DNA from: Pseudomonas palleroniana
Lineage (GTDB): Bacteria > Pseudomonadota > Gammaproteobacteria > Pseudomonadales > Pseudomonadaceae
DNA: 64,000 bases
Direction: 5' to 3'
NCBI RefSeq assembly: GCF_003031675.1
Contig: NZ_PYWX01000034.1
Span: 62,001-126,000, forward strand
How positions within the stretch are numbered: position 1 is the first letter of the stretch; every line of letters begins with the position of its first letter. Positions 29,639 through 42,700 of this stretch are shown piece after piece. A model generated the notes under the pieces. It was not told where the DNA came from. It made no database searches and saw nothing but the letters and a program-made list of their open reading frames with translations. The translations under genes were made by a program, and so were the position numbers.

Positions 29639-29655
29639 TAGGCACAGCCCTTGCT
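29639..29655 (+). promoter_or_regulatory. Sigma-54 promoter of urtA
   Basis: The sequence taggcacagcccttgct fits the -24/-12 consensus TGGCAC-N5-TTGC, with GG (29641–29642) and GC (29653–29654) exactly ten bases apart. Transcription would start near 29666, giving a leader of about 50 bases to the urtA ATG. Urea-uptake genes are commonly under NtrC/sigma-54 control. Confidence 0.7.
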
Positions 29656-29714
29656 ATCTCCAGTGCAACGCCCCTTAACAGCCATCCAACAAAAATCGGC
29701 ACGGAGAACGCACC

Positions 29715-30980
29715 ATGAAGCGTCGCAGCTTGATCAAGGCTTTCACTCTTTCGGCATCCATTGCCGCCATGGGCCTGACCTGGACCGTACAGGCCGCCGA
29801 GACCATCAAGGTCGGCATCCTGCACTCTCTGTCCGGCACCATGGCCATCTCCGAGACGTCGCTCAAAGACATGGCGCTGATGACCATCGATGAGATCAAC
29901 GCCAAGGGCGGTGTGAACGGCAAGATGCTCGAACCGGTGGTCGTCGATCCGGCGTCGAACTGGCCGCTGTTCGCCGAGAAAGGCCGACAGTTGCTGACCC
30001 AGGACAAGGTCGCCGTGGTGTTCGGCTGCTGGACTTCGGTGTCGCGTAAATCCGTGTTGCCGGTGTTCGAAGAACTCAACGGCCTGCTGTTCTACCCGGT
30101 GCAATATGAAGGCGAAGAGATGTCGCCCAACGTGTTCTATACCGGTGCGGCGCCGAACCAGCAGGCGATCCCGGCCGTGGAATACCTGATGAGCGAAGAA
30201 GGCGGCAGCGCCAAGCGCTTCTTCCTGCTGGGCACCGACTACGTCTACCCGCGCACCACCAACAAGATCCTGCGCTCGTTCCTGCATTCCAAAGGCGTCG
30301 CCGACAAAGACATCGAAGAGGTCTACACACCGTTTGGCCATGCCGACTACCAGACCATCGTCGCCAACATCAAGAAGTTCTCCGCCGGCGGCAAAACCGC
30401 AGTGATCTCCACGGTCAACGGCGACTCCAACGTGCCGTTCTACAAGGAACTGGCCAACCAGGGCCTGAAAGCCACCGAAGTGCCGGTGGTCGCATTCTCG
30501 GTCGGTGAAGAAGAACTGCGCGGCATCGACACCAAACCGCTGGTGGGCAACCTCGCTGCCTGGAACTACTTCCAGTCGGTGGAAAACCCGGTGAACCAGA
30601 AATTCGTCGCAGACTGGAAAGCCTATGCCAAGGCCCACAACCTGCCGGGCGCGGATAAAGCGGTGACCAACGACCCGATGGAAGCCACCTACGTGGGTAT
30701 CCATATGTGGGCGCAGGCCGCCGAGAAAGCCAAGTCCACCGACGTCGATAAAGTGCGCGAAGCCCTGGCCGGCCAGACCTTCGCCGCGCCGTCGGGTTTC
30801 ACCCTGACCATGGACAAGACCAACCACCACCTGCACAAGCCGGTGATGATCGGCGAAATCCAGGCCGATGGGCAGTTCTCGGTGGTGTGGCAGACCCAGG
30901 AGCCGATCCGCGCCCAGCCGTGGAGCCCCTACATCCCGGGGAATGACAAGAAGCCGGATTACGCCGTCAAGAGCAACTAA
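29715..30980 (+). CDS. urtA: Urea ABC transporter, periplasmic urea-binding protein
   Basis: The protein has 421 aa. A signal peptide (RRSLIKAFTLSASIAAMGLTW to about residue 27, VQA|AE) precedes a type I periplasmic-binding fold of the amide/urea group (IKVGILHSLSGTMAISETSL, VVFGCWTSVSRKSVLPVFEE, NGLLFYPVQYEG, FLLGTDYVYPRTTN). The GCWTS and YPVQYEG segments are typical of UrtA and AmiC/FmdD relatives. ATG 29715 follows acggagaacgcacc. It is the first gene of the urt operon and sits behind a sigma-54 promoter. Confidence 0.95.
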   Translation: MKRRSLIKAFTLSASIAAMGLTWTVQAAETIKVGILHSLSGTMAISETSLKDMALMTIDEINAKGGVNGKMLEPVVVDPASNWPLFAEKGRQLLTQDKVAVVFGCWTSVSRKSVLPVFEELNGLLFYPVQYEGEEMSPNVFYTGAAPNQQAIPAVEYLMSEEGGSAKRFFLLGTDYVYPRTTNKILRSFLHSKGVADKDIEEVYTPFGHADYQTIVANIKKFSAGGKTAVISTVNGDSNVPFYKELANQGLKATEVPVVAFSVGEEELRGIDTKPLVGNLAAWNYFQSVENPVNQKFVADWKAYAKAHNLPGADKAVTNDPMEATYVGIHMWAQAAEKAKSTDVDKVREALAGQTFAAPSGFTLTMDKTNHHLHKPVMIGEIQADGQFSVVWQTQEPIRAQPWSPYIPGNDKKPDYAVKSN

Positions 30981-30992
30981 GCCCGCGGTACT

Positions 30993-31098
30993 GATCGTTC
31001 CCACGCTCTGCGTGGGAATGCATCGCGTGACACTCTGCGTCACAACGCGGACGCAGAGCGTCCAAGGCGGCATTCCCACGCAGAGCGTGGGAACGATC
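30993..31098. repeat. Palindromic intergenic repeat, GATCGTTCCCACGC family, copy 2
   Basis: It has the same outer arms as the copy at 4831, with inner hairpins gtgacactctgcgtcac and ggacgcagagcgtcc. It fills the gap between urtA and urtB within the transport operon. As RNA it would fold into a four-arm structure, which could protect the urtA message or reduce read-through into urtB. Confidence 0.85.
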
Positions 31099-31114
31099 TA
31101 TAGGAAACTTGTTT

Positions 31115-32617
31115 ATGCCCACTGCCCTTTACCGCTTCATCCTGACGGCCCTGCTGTTGCTGCCCTTTGCCGCACACGCCAACGACGCCGAAGACTTCCT
31201 TGCCGCCAACCCGGCCCAACAAGCCAAGCTGCTCCAGGACTGGGCCGCCCAGCCCGACCCTGCACGCATCGAGTTGGTGGACGCCCTGCAACAAGGCCAA
31301 CTCACGGTCAACGGTGAAACCAAAACCGTACGCCTGAACAACCGTCTGCGCGGCCTGATCGACAACGTACAAGCCAGCCAGCAATTGCTCGCTGCCGATC
31401 CCAAGCTGCGCTTGGCCGCTGCACAGACCCTGCAAAAAAGCGCACAGCCCACGCAACTGAAATTTCTCGACCAGCAAGTCGCCGCCGAAACCGACGAAGG
31501 CGTGCATACCGCCCTCAGCTTGGCGTTGGCCAACCTGCAATTGGTGGACACCGACCCCGTTGTTCGCCTCGCCGCCGTACGCCTATTGGGTGGCACCGGC
31601 GACCCGCTGGCGCGCACCCGCCTTGAAGCCCTGCTCGCCCCCGGCGTGGAAACCGATGCGGCCGTGCACACCGCCGCCGAAACCAGCCTGGCCCAGGTCA
31701 AGCGTAAATTGATGCTGGGCGAACTGCTCGGCCAGGCGTTCAGCGGCCTGTCGCTGGGCTCGATCCTGTTGCTTGCGGCGCTCGGCCTGGCGATTACCTT
31801 TGGCCTGCTCGGCGTGATCAACATGGCCCACGGCGAGATGCTGATGCTCGGCGCCTACTCGACCTACGTGGTGCAATTGATGATGCAGCGCTATGTGCCG
31901 CATGCCATCGAGTTTTACCCGCTGGTTGCGCTGCCGGTGGCGTTTTTCGTCACCGCCGCCATCGGCATGGCCCTGGAACGCACGGTGATTCGTCACCTCT
32001 ATGGCCGCCCGCTGGAAACCCTGCTCGCCACCTGGGGCATCAGCCTGATGCTGATCCAGCTGGTACGTCTGGTATTCGGCGCCCAGAACGTCGAGGTGTC
32101 CAACCCCGCATGGCTGTCCGGCGGTATTCAAGTGCTGCCCAACCTGGTGCTGCCCTATAACCGCATCGTGATCATCGCCTTCGCCCTGTGCGTGGTGATG
32201 CTGACCTGGTTGCTGCTGAACAAGACGCGCCTGGGCCTGAACGTGCGCGCCGTCACCCAGAACCGCAACATGGCGGCCTGCTGTGGAGTGCCCACCGGGC
32301 GCGTGGACATGCTTGCCTTTGGCCTGGGCTCCGGCATCGCCGGCTTGGGCGGCGTGGCGCTGAGCCAGATCGGCAACGTCGGCCCGGACCTGGGCCAGAG
32401 CTACATCATCGATTCGTTCCTGGTGGTGGTGCTCGGCGGTGTCGGCCAGTTGGCCGGCAGCGTGACGGCAGCCTTCGGGCTGGGCATCGCCAACAAGATC
32501 CTGGAACCGCAGATCGGTGCGGTGCTGGGCAAGATCCTGATCCTCGCGCTGATCATTCTGTTTATCCAGAAACGCCCGCAGGGACTCTTCGCACTGAAAG
32601 GACGGGTGATCGACTGA
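31115..32617 (+). CDS. urtB: Urea ABC transporter permease UrtB
   Basis: The protein has 500 aa. Residues 1 to about 200 carry a signal peptide (LILTALLLLPFAAHA) and an Ala/Leu-rich periplasmic helical domain with HEAT-like repeats, a feature of UrtB proteins. The remainder is a LivH-like permease with about eight membrane helices (GLSLGSILLLAALGLAITFG, VINMAHGEMLMLGAY). ATG 31115 follows taggaaac. Its stop shares one base with the start of urtC. Confidence 0.94.
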   Translation: MPTALYRFILTALLLLPFAAHANDAEDFLAANPAQQAKLLQDWAAQPDPARIELVDALQQGQLTVNGETKTVRLNNRLRGLIDNVQASQQLLAADPKLRLAAAQTLQKSAQPTQLKFLDQQVAAETDEGVHTALSLALANLQLVDTDPVVRLAAVRLLGGTGDPLARTRLEALLAPGVETDAAVHTAAETSLAQVKRKLMLGELLGQAFSGLSLGSILLLAALGLAITFGLLGVINMAHGEMLMLGAYSTYVVQLMMQRYVPHAIEFYPLVALPVAFFVTAAIGMALERTVIRHLYGRPLETLLATWGISLMLIQLVRLVFGAQNVEVSNPAWLSGGIQVLPNLVLPYNRIVIIAFALCVVMLTWLLLNKTRLGLNVRAVTQNRNMAACCGVPTGRVDMLAFGLGSGIAGLGGVALSQIGNVGPDLGQSYIIDSFLVVVLGGVGQLAGSVTAAFGLGIANKILEPQIGAVLGKILILALIILFIQKRPQGLFALKGRVID

Positions 32618-33684
32618 TGAACCAACCATTGATGCTGACGGCCACGCAGAAGGCCGGCCCCAAGCTGACGATTGCGCTGGGCGCGCTGGTCCTCGTGGTG
32701 TTGCTCGCCCTGCCGCTGCTGTCATTGTTGCCGCCGGACAACGCGTTGCATGTCTCGGCCTACACCCTGACCCTGGTGGGCAAGATCCTCTGCTACGCCA
32801 TCGTCGCCCTCGCGCTGGACCTGGTGTGGGGTTATGCGGGCATGTTGTCCCTCGGGCACGGCCTGTTCTTCGCACTGGGCGGTTACGCCATGGGCATGTA
32901 CCTGATGCGCCAGGCCGCCGGGGATGAGTTACCGGCGTTCATGACCTTTTTGTCGTGGACCGAATTGCCCTGGTACTGGGTCGGCACTCAACACTTTCTC
33001 TGGGCGTTGTGCCTGGTGGTCCTGGCGCCGGGCCTGCTGGCGCTGGTGTTCGGTTTCTTCGCCTTTCGTTCGCGGATCAAGGGCGTGTACTTCTCGATCA
33101 TGACCCAGGCCCTGACCTTTGCCGGGATGCTGTTGTTCTTTCGCAACGAGACCGGCTTTGGCGGCAACAACGGTTTCACCAACTTTCGCAGCATCCTCGG
33201 GTTCGGCATTACCGAGCCTGGCACGCGAGCGGTGTTGTTCGTCGCGACGGTGCTGTTGCTGGTCACGAGTCTGTTGATCGGTTGGCGCTTGGCCAAGAGC
33301 AAGTTCGGCCGGGTGCTCACGGCCCTGCGTGACGCGGAAAACCGCCTGATGTTCTGCGGCTACGACCCGCGTGGCTTCAAGCTGTTCGTGTGGGTGTTGA
33401 GTGCAGTGCTGTGCGGCTTGGCCGGGGCGCTGTATGTACCGCAAGTGGGCATTATCAACCCCAGCGAAATGTCGCCGACCAACTCCATCGAAGCGGCCGT
33501 TTGGGTGGCCTTGGGCGGGCGCGGCACGTTGATCGGCCCGCTGCTCGGCGCCGGTGTGGTCAACGGCATGAAGAGCTGGTTCACCGTGGCGTTCCCGGAA
33601 TACTGGCTGTTCTTCCTCGGGGCGCTGTTCATCATCGTCACCCTGTACCTGCCCAAGGGCGTTATCGGGCTGCTGAAGAAATGA
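32617..33684 (+). CDS. urtC: Urea ABC transporter permease UrtC
   Basis: The protein has 355 aa. This LivM-like permease has about nine membrane helices and the motifs YAIVALALDLVWGYAGMLSL, GHGLFFALGGYAMGMY, FRSRIKGVYFSIMTQA and GGRGTLIGPLLGAGVVNG. The start ATG 32617 overlaps the urtB stop (TGATG). It pairs with UrtB to form the membrane channel. Confidence 0.95.
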   Translation: MNQPLMLTATQKAGPKLTIALGALVLVVLLALPLLSLLPPDNALHVSAYTLTLVGKILCYAIVALALDLVWGYAGMLSLGHGLFFALGGYAMGMYLMRQAAGDELPAFMTFLSWTELPWYWVGTQHFLWALCLVVLAPGLLALVFGFFAFRSRIKGVYFSIMTQALTFAGMLLFFRNETGFGGNNGFTNFRSILGFGITEPGTRAVLFVATVLLLVTSLLIGWRLAKSKFGRVLTALRDAENRLMFCGYDPRGFKLFVWVLSAVLCGLAGALYVPQVGIINPSEMSPTNSIEAAVWVALGGRGTLIGPLLGAGVVNGMKSWFTVAFPEYWLFFLGALFIIVTLYLPKGVIGLLKK

Positions 33685-33692
33685 GGAACGTC

Positions 33693-34514
33693 ATGCTTGA
33701 ACCTATTTTCGATGCCGGCATCGGCCGCGACGCCATCGGCCTGGGCCAGGCCGCCGGCAAGGGCCTGAATACCCGCCACGGCACCATTTTGACCCTTGAG
33801 AGCATCAGTGTGAGCTTCGATGGCTTCAAGGCGCTCAACGACTTGAACCTGTACATCGGCGTCGGTGAACTGCGCTGCATCATCGGCCCCAACGGGGCAG
33901 GCAAGACGACGCTGATGGATGTGATCACCGGCAAGACCCGCCCCAGCCAGGGCCACGCCTGGTTCGGCGAAACCCTGGACTTGACCGGTATGAGCGAAGT
34001 CCAGATCGCCCAGGCCGGGATTGGCCGCAAGTTCCAGAAACCCACGGTGTTCGAAGCCCTCAGTGTGTTCGAAAACCTGGAGCTGGCGCAGAAGACCGAC
34101 AAGTCGGTATGGGCCAGCTTGCGCGCGCGCCTGAGCGGCGAACAGAAAGACCGCATTGCCGAGGTACTCGACACCATCCGCCTCAGCGCCTCGGCGCAGC
34201 GCCCGGCCGGGCTCTTGTCCCATGGCCAGAAGCAGTTCCTGGAAATCGGCATGCTGCTGATGCAAGACCCTCAGTTGTTATTGCTGGACGAACCGGTGGC
34301 AGGCATGACCGACGCCGAAACCGAATTTACCGCCGAACTGTTCAAGCGCCTGGCGGGCAAGCATTCGTTGATGGTGGTGGAGCACGACATGGGCTTTGTC
34401 GGCTCGATTGCCGACCACGTCACCGTGTTGCACCAGGGCAGCGTGCTGGCCGAAGGGTCGCTTGCGCAGGTACAGGAAAACGAGCGGGTGATCGAAGTCT
34501 ATCTCGGTCGCTAA
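33693..34514 (+). CDS. urtD: Urea ABC transporter ATP-binding protein UrtD
   Basis: The protein has 273 aa. This LivG-type ATPase has a Walker A motif (IGPNGAGKTTLMD), a modified signature (LSHGQKQFLEIG), Walker B (LLLLDEPVAGMTD) and the switch histidine in VVEHDMGF. An extension of about 25 residues precedes the domain. ATG 33693 is chosen because gagga lies five to ten bases upstream; ATG 33681 is in the same frame. It lies nine bases after urtC. Confidence 0.95.
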   Translation: MLEPIFDAGIGRDAIGLGQAAGKGLNTRHGTILTLESISVSFDGFKALNDLNLYIGVGELRCIIGPNGAGKTTLMDVITGKTRPSQGHAWFGETLDLTGMSEVQIAQAGIGRKFQKPTVFEALSVFENLELAQKTDKSVWASLRARLSGEQKDRIAEVLDTIRLSASAQRPAGLLSHGQKQFLEIGMLLMQDPQLLLLDEPVAGMTDAETEFTAELFKRLAGKHSLMVVEHDMGFVGSIADHVTVLHQGSVLAEGSLAQVQENERVIEVYLGR

Positions 34515-34531
34515 ACCTGCCACGGACCGCT

Positions 34532-34643
34532 GATCGTTCCCACGCTCCGCGTGGGAACGCATCCAGTGACGCTCCGCGTCACGACTTTAAGAGCGACGCG
34601 GAGCGTCCTGAGCGGCATTCCCACGCAGAGCGTGGGAACGATC
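34532..34643. repeat. Palindromic intergenic repeat, GATCGTTCCCACGC family, copy 3
   Basis: This copy is almost identical in sequence to the one at 37911, including the unpaired centre acgactttaagagcg. It lies between urtD and urtE and ends just before the ribosome-binding site of urtE. Confidence 0.87.
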
Positions 34644-34662
34644 GATTGAGGAGAGTTTGAAC

Positions 34663-35361
34663 ATGCTGCAAGTCGACAAGTTGCACCAGTATTACGGCGG
34701 TAGCCATATCCTGCGGGGGCTGTCCTTCGAGGTGAAGATCGGCGAGGTGACTTGCCTGCTCGGCCGTAACGGCGTGGGCAAGACCACCCTGCTCAAGTGC
34801 CTGATGGGCCTGTTGCCGGCCAAGGAAGGCGCAGTCAATTGGGAGGGCAAGGCCATCACTGGATTCAAGCCGCACCAGCGCGTACAGGCCGGTATCGCCT
34901 ATGTGCCCCAGGGCCGTGAAATTTTCGGGCGGCTGACGGTGGAAGAAAACCTGTTGATGGGGCTTTCGCGTTTTCCGGGTTCAGAAGCCAAGGAAGTACC
35001 CGCTTTCATCTACGAACTGTTTCCGGTGCTGCTGCAAATGAAGCATCGGCGTGGCGGCGACCTGTCCGGCGGCCAGCAGCAACAGCTCGCTATCGGCCGG
35101 GCGTTGGCCAGTCGACCGAGGCTGCTGATCCTGGATGAACCCACCGAAGGCATCCAGCCGTCGGTGATCAAGGAGATCGGCGCGGTGATCAAGAAGCTTG
35201 CTGAGCGCGGGGATATGGCCATCTTGCTGGTCGAGCAGTTCTACGACTTTGCCGCCGAATTGGCCGACCAGTACCTGGTGATGTCTCGCGGTGAAATCCT
35301 GCAGCAAGGCCGTGGTGAAAATATGGAACGCGAGGGTGTACGCGGCTTGGTAACCATCTAA
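34663..35361 (+). CDS. urtE: Urea ABC transporter ATP-binding protein UrtE
   Basis: The protein has 232 aa, a LivF-type ATPase. It has Walker A (LLGRNGVGKTTLLKC), signature (LSGGQQQQLAIGRAL) and Walker B (LLILDEPTEGIQPS) with the family's typical FYDFAAELADQYLVM near the C-terminus. ATG 34663 is preceded by gaggaga at 34648–34654. It closes the urt operon; ureD starts 31 bases later, so read-through into the urease genes is likely. Confidence 0.95.
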   Translation: MLQVDKLHQYYGGSHILRGLSFEVKIGEVTCLLGRNGVGKTTLLKCLMGLLPAKEGAVNWEGKAITGFKPHQRVQAGIAYVPQGREIFGRLTVEENLLMGLSRFPGSEAKEVPAFIYELFPVLLQMKHRRGGDLSGGQQQQLAIGRALASRPRLLILDEPTEGIQPSVIKEIGAVIKKLAERGDMAILLVEQFYDFAAELADQYLVMSRGEILQQGRGENMEREGVRGLVTI

Positions 35362-35392
35362 TCTGTAGCCTTCTAACGATAAGCACTCTGCC

Positions 35393-36232
35393 ATGAACCT
35401 GCCCGTTTCCCCTGCCCTGTTCACCCCCAGCTGGCATGCCGCGCTGGAACTCGGCTACGCGCGTTTCGGCGACACGACGCGCCCGGTGATGCGTCGCCAC
35501 CTCGGCCCGCTACGGGTGCAAAAGCACTTGTACGCTGAAGGCCCCGAGGTGTGCCAACACATCATCGTGCACCCGCCTGGCGGAATCGCCGGCGGCGACC
35601 GCCTGGCGATCAGCGCACGGGTGGGCGAAGGCGCCTGGGCGCAGTTGACCAGCCCCGGCGCGGCCAAGTGGTACCGCGCCCAGAGCCCGGCCTTCCAGCA
35701 CCTGGACTTGACCGTCGAAGCCGGCGCCACCCTGGAGTGGCTGCCCCAGGAAACCATCGTGTTCAGCGCCGCTCAAGCCGAGCTCAGCACCCGTATTGAG
35801 CTGCACGGCGACGCCCGGCTGTTCTACTGGGATGTGGTCGCCCTGGGCCGCCCGGCCAGCGACGAACGCTTCGACCTCGGCCACTTTCAATCACACCTGG
35901 ATATCCGCCGCGACGGCCGGTTGCTCTGGCATGAGCGCCAGCGCATTGTAGGTGCCGACGGTTTGCTCGACTCCCCCATCGGCCTGGACGGGCAGCCGGT
36001 CTTTGCGACGTTGCTGCTGACGGCCGACATCGAGCCTGAACTGCTGCACACCTGCCGCGCCCTGCCCCACGCCGTGCGCGGCGACCTGACCCAACTGCCC
36101 GGCCTGCTGGTCGCCCGCTGCCTGGCCGGCGAAGCGCTGCTGGCACGCGCCTGGCTGATCGATTTATGGCGGCTGCTGCGCCCGGCGACGCTGGGCCGGG
36201 AAGCCGTTTCACCCCGAATCTGGAGCACCTGA
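35393..36232 (+). CDS. ureD: Urease accessory protein UreD
   Basis: The protein has 279 aa. UreD (UreH) forms the UreD–UreF–UreG complex that loads nickel into urease. Its motifs are [41 protein letters not shown] and WLPQETIVF. It follows urtE by 31 bases and precedes ureA by three bases. I see no separate promoter, so it may depend on the upstream sigma-54 promoter. UreF, its partner, starts about 27 kb downstream. Confidence 0.94.
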   Translation: MNLPVSPALFTPSWHAALELGYARFGDTTRPVMRRHLGPLRVQKHLYAEGPEVCQHIIVHPPGGIAGGDRLAISARVGEGAWAQLTSPGAAKWYRAQSPAFQHLDLTVEAGATLEWLPQETIVFSAAQAELSTRIELHGDARLFYWDVVALGRPASDERFDLGHFQSHLDIRRDGRLLWHERQRIVGADGLLDSPIGLDGQPVFATLLLTADIEPELLHTCRALPHAVRGDLTQLPGLLVARCLAGEALLARAWLIDLWRLLRPATLGREAVSPRIWST

Positions 36233-36235
36233 ACC

Positions 36236-36538
<303 letters not shown>

Positions 36539-36546
36539 GGCCCCCC

Positions 36547-37900
<1,354 letters not shown>

Positions 37901-37910
37901 GGGCTTCACT

Positions 37911-38023
37911 GATCGTTCCCACGCTCCGCGTGGGAATACATCCGGTGACGCTCCGCGTCACGACTTTAAGAGCGGACGCAGAGCGTCCTGAGCGGCATTC
38001 CCACGCAGAGCGTGGGAACGATC
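37911..38023. repeat. Palindromic intergenic repeat, GATCGTTCCCACGC family, copy 4
   Basis: It is nearly identical to the copy at 34532 (same arms, hairpins and acgactttaagagcg centre). It sits between ureB and ureC and ends 15 bases before the ureC start, so it could influence the ratio of subunits. Confidence 0.87.
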
Positions 38024-38038
38024 GAGGAATAACGTGCG

Positions 38039-39735
<1,697 letters not shown>

Positions 39736-39739
<4 letters not shown>

Positions 39740-42700
39740 CTTGCGGCCAGCTCCTCACGGGTCAACGCTTCGATCAGGTTGGCCTCTTCGATCGCCAGTT
39801 GGGCCTGCAAGTCCTTGGCCTGTGCGGCATATTCATCGCCGGTCAGCAGGCCGGTCGCGGACTGCTCGTACAGCACCGCCAGGCGCTCCTGGTACGGCTT
39901 GCTCAGGGCATCGAACTGCGTGCGGTATTTATGCGTCACGTAGTCGAGCCAGAAGTCCCGGGACAGCAGCGCTTCGAACTCCTGCGGCGAATTGTCGAGT
40001 GCGAGCACCCGCGTGCGAGCGCTGTCGAGCATCGCCTGGGTGACATTCCCCATATTGGTGAATCGCACCTGTTCCGGTTGGCCGGGCAAGTCGAGCTGGT
40101 CGGCGTCCTTGAGGCCGAAGCGATACGCCAGGCGGATTTCGACCTCCTCCAGGCGGCTGACGCGTCGGGCTTTCTCGGCATCGCTCAAATGCGGCGTGGC
40201 GTTGATGGCAGCGGTCCGTTCGGCAATGTCGTTGAGGGCGATTTTTTCCACCTCATCCAAGCGGAACAGCCCCCGCGACAGTTTGCGCAATGCCGCGCCC
40301 TGGGTCGCGTCGGTGGCGGCTGCCCGTGCCTTGTAGACCATCGCCATGACTTCGAGGTTGCTGAACGACAACGCCGCCCGATCACAACACGCCGGCCGGC
40401 CGGCCCATTCGAACATCTGCTCGCGCAGGCGCTCCGACTCGCTGCTGTTTTGCGTGATGCAGTCGATCACCTCCCAGACGCGGCCTTGCAGGTCGGTGTG
40501 CTGCTCGCTGACCACGTGCAAATCGCTGAGCACCCGGAAAAACCCAGCGCTCCCCGGCCGTTCCCGCAGTGCCAGCCACTGAGCCCTGCGCGTCGCCAAT
40601 TGCGCCTCGGAAAAACCCAGGCTCCAGCGCTCGAACACCAGCCCGGGGGCCGTATTCAAGAGTTCACGGTGCGCGATGCGCAAGGCCGAGACCACCAACA
40701 GGTTCGGGCTGCCCGGCTCACTCAATGCGTTCTGCTCGAGGCGTTCGGAATACACCCGCACCTGCGCCAGCGTCGCTTCGCTCAGCGGGTTGTTGCTCAC
40801 GTTGGTCACCCGGCTCAGGCGCAACGATTGTGCCCGTTGTTCGGGCTGTGGCGCGACCAGGAAGTCCGGTAGCGTGGTGATCCGGTTGGCACTCAAGTCG
40901 ACCATGTCCAGCAACGGCTGCTCACCCAACCCCGGCGGCCAGGTGTCGATATTGACGTTTTTCAGGCTCAGCGAACGCATGTCGGGAATCCGGCTGAAAT
41001 CCGGCGCGATGCCCAACGGGTTGTTGTCCAGCCACAACGCCCGCAAGCTGGTGCGACCGGCCAGCACCTCGGCGGTCTGCGTCGTCAACTGGATCTGGTT
41101 TTTCTGCAAGAACAAGCGCGTCAGCCCGTGCATCTCACCCAGGGCCGGTGGCAATTCACGCAGTTGGTTATTCGACAGGTCCAGCCAGCGCACGCTGCGA
41201 TAACGCGCCAGGAAACCTTCGGGGGAGGCGCTCAGCGCCATCCCGCTGAGCTTGAGCGAACCCACATGAGAGAAATCCGCATCCAAGTCCGGCAAGCTGG
41301 GCAGGCGTAGATTGCCCAGGTCCAGCTCCAGGCCGATGGGAGTACCGTCATGGGCGAGTTTCATCGGCGCCTCACGACGCCAGCATTGCAGGATGCGTGA
41401 CTTGGCGATGTAGCGGTCATCCCGCGTCGTCGCGTTGCTGCGCAGTTGATCGGAGCGAATATAGCGTTCACTGGCGCCGCCACCGGAGAACGCCCAGGCG
41501 TTGAGCTGCTCGGTCAGCCTGTCGAACTCGGTCGCACGCCGCGCCAACTCGGCTTCGGCGCCCTCGCCCAGGCTCCAGATCAACTCTCTGGCGGCCTTGA
41601 TGGTCTTGTCCGGGTACATGCGCTGCACCGTCAAAATGGCGGGGGACTCGACGGAAAACGCATCGGCAATCCCACTCTGTGCCAACTCCGGTACGACCTC
41701 GCCCAAACGCTTCCAATAGTTGTCCACTTCCAGCATGCAGGCCTCGGAGAACGGGTTGCCGCCGATCACCGTCACACCATTGATCTGTATCGTGCTCTGG
41801 AAATGTTCGGCCTGCGGGTAGAGGTGTTCTCGCGGGATCTCGCTCAGTTGGTTGTTGCGCAGGTCCACGCGCAGCAGATCGGCATGGCTCAGCAGGCCCC
41901 GAGGCCACTGGGTGATGCCGGTATTACTCAGGTCGAGGAACTTGAGGTGCTGCAGGGCAGTGAAATCCGGCGTTATGTGCAGGGGGTTGCCAGCCAGGTC
42001 AAGGCTTTGCAGTTGATCCAGCCCGGCGAGTTTTTCAGCGCTGGCGTCGGTCAGGCGAATGCGGTTGCCGCGCAAGCGCAGATGAGTCAGCTGACGCAGG
42101 TCGCCGACGATATCGGGCAGTTCCGTCATGCCGGTATCGCTGATGCGCAGTTCGCGGATGTGCATGAAGTTTTTCAAGAATGCCTGGGTGTCGGCATTCC
42201 ACACGATTTTGCCGAGGGCCAGTTCCTCCACGTGACTGAAATCGGCGGTCAGCGCCGGCAGGCTGCGCGGGGCGATGGCCGACAGCGACAGTTCGCTGCC
42301 GGTTTCGCGGCGCCAGCAACGTCGGATGTCCATGGCGAACCGCGCGCCACTGGCATCGGACGGCGTATCGGTGGCGCGCACCCAGGTCTTGAGGCTGCGA
42401 TCCAGGTTGGCGTAGTCGGCTTCCAGTTGCGTCAACCGGACCCGCACATCGGCCCCCAGGAACTGGATATACACACTGACATCGGCATCGGAAAACGAAG
42501 GGTACAAGCGCCGCACTCGCGCCTCATTGCTGCGCAGTGTATTCACCAGTTGCTTGAAACCGCGCCCTCCCCCAAGCAGGCGCATCGTGGGGTCAATGAC
42601 CGGTCGGCGTAACGGGTGATCGAGCAACACCGTACGCAAGGGTTCGCGTGGCAAGGGGTTGCGCAGGATGGCCGACTTGAGCTGCGTCACGTGGGTGAAA

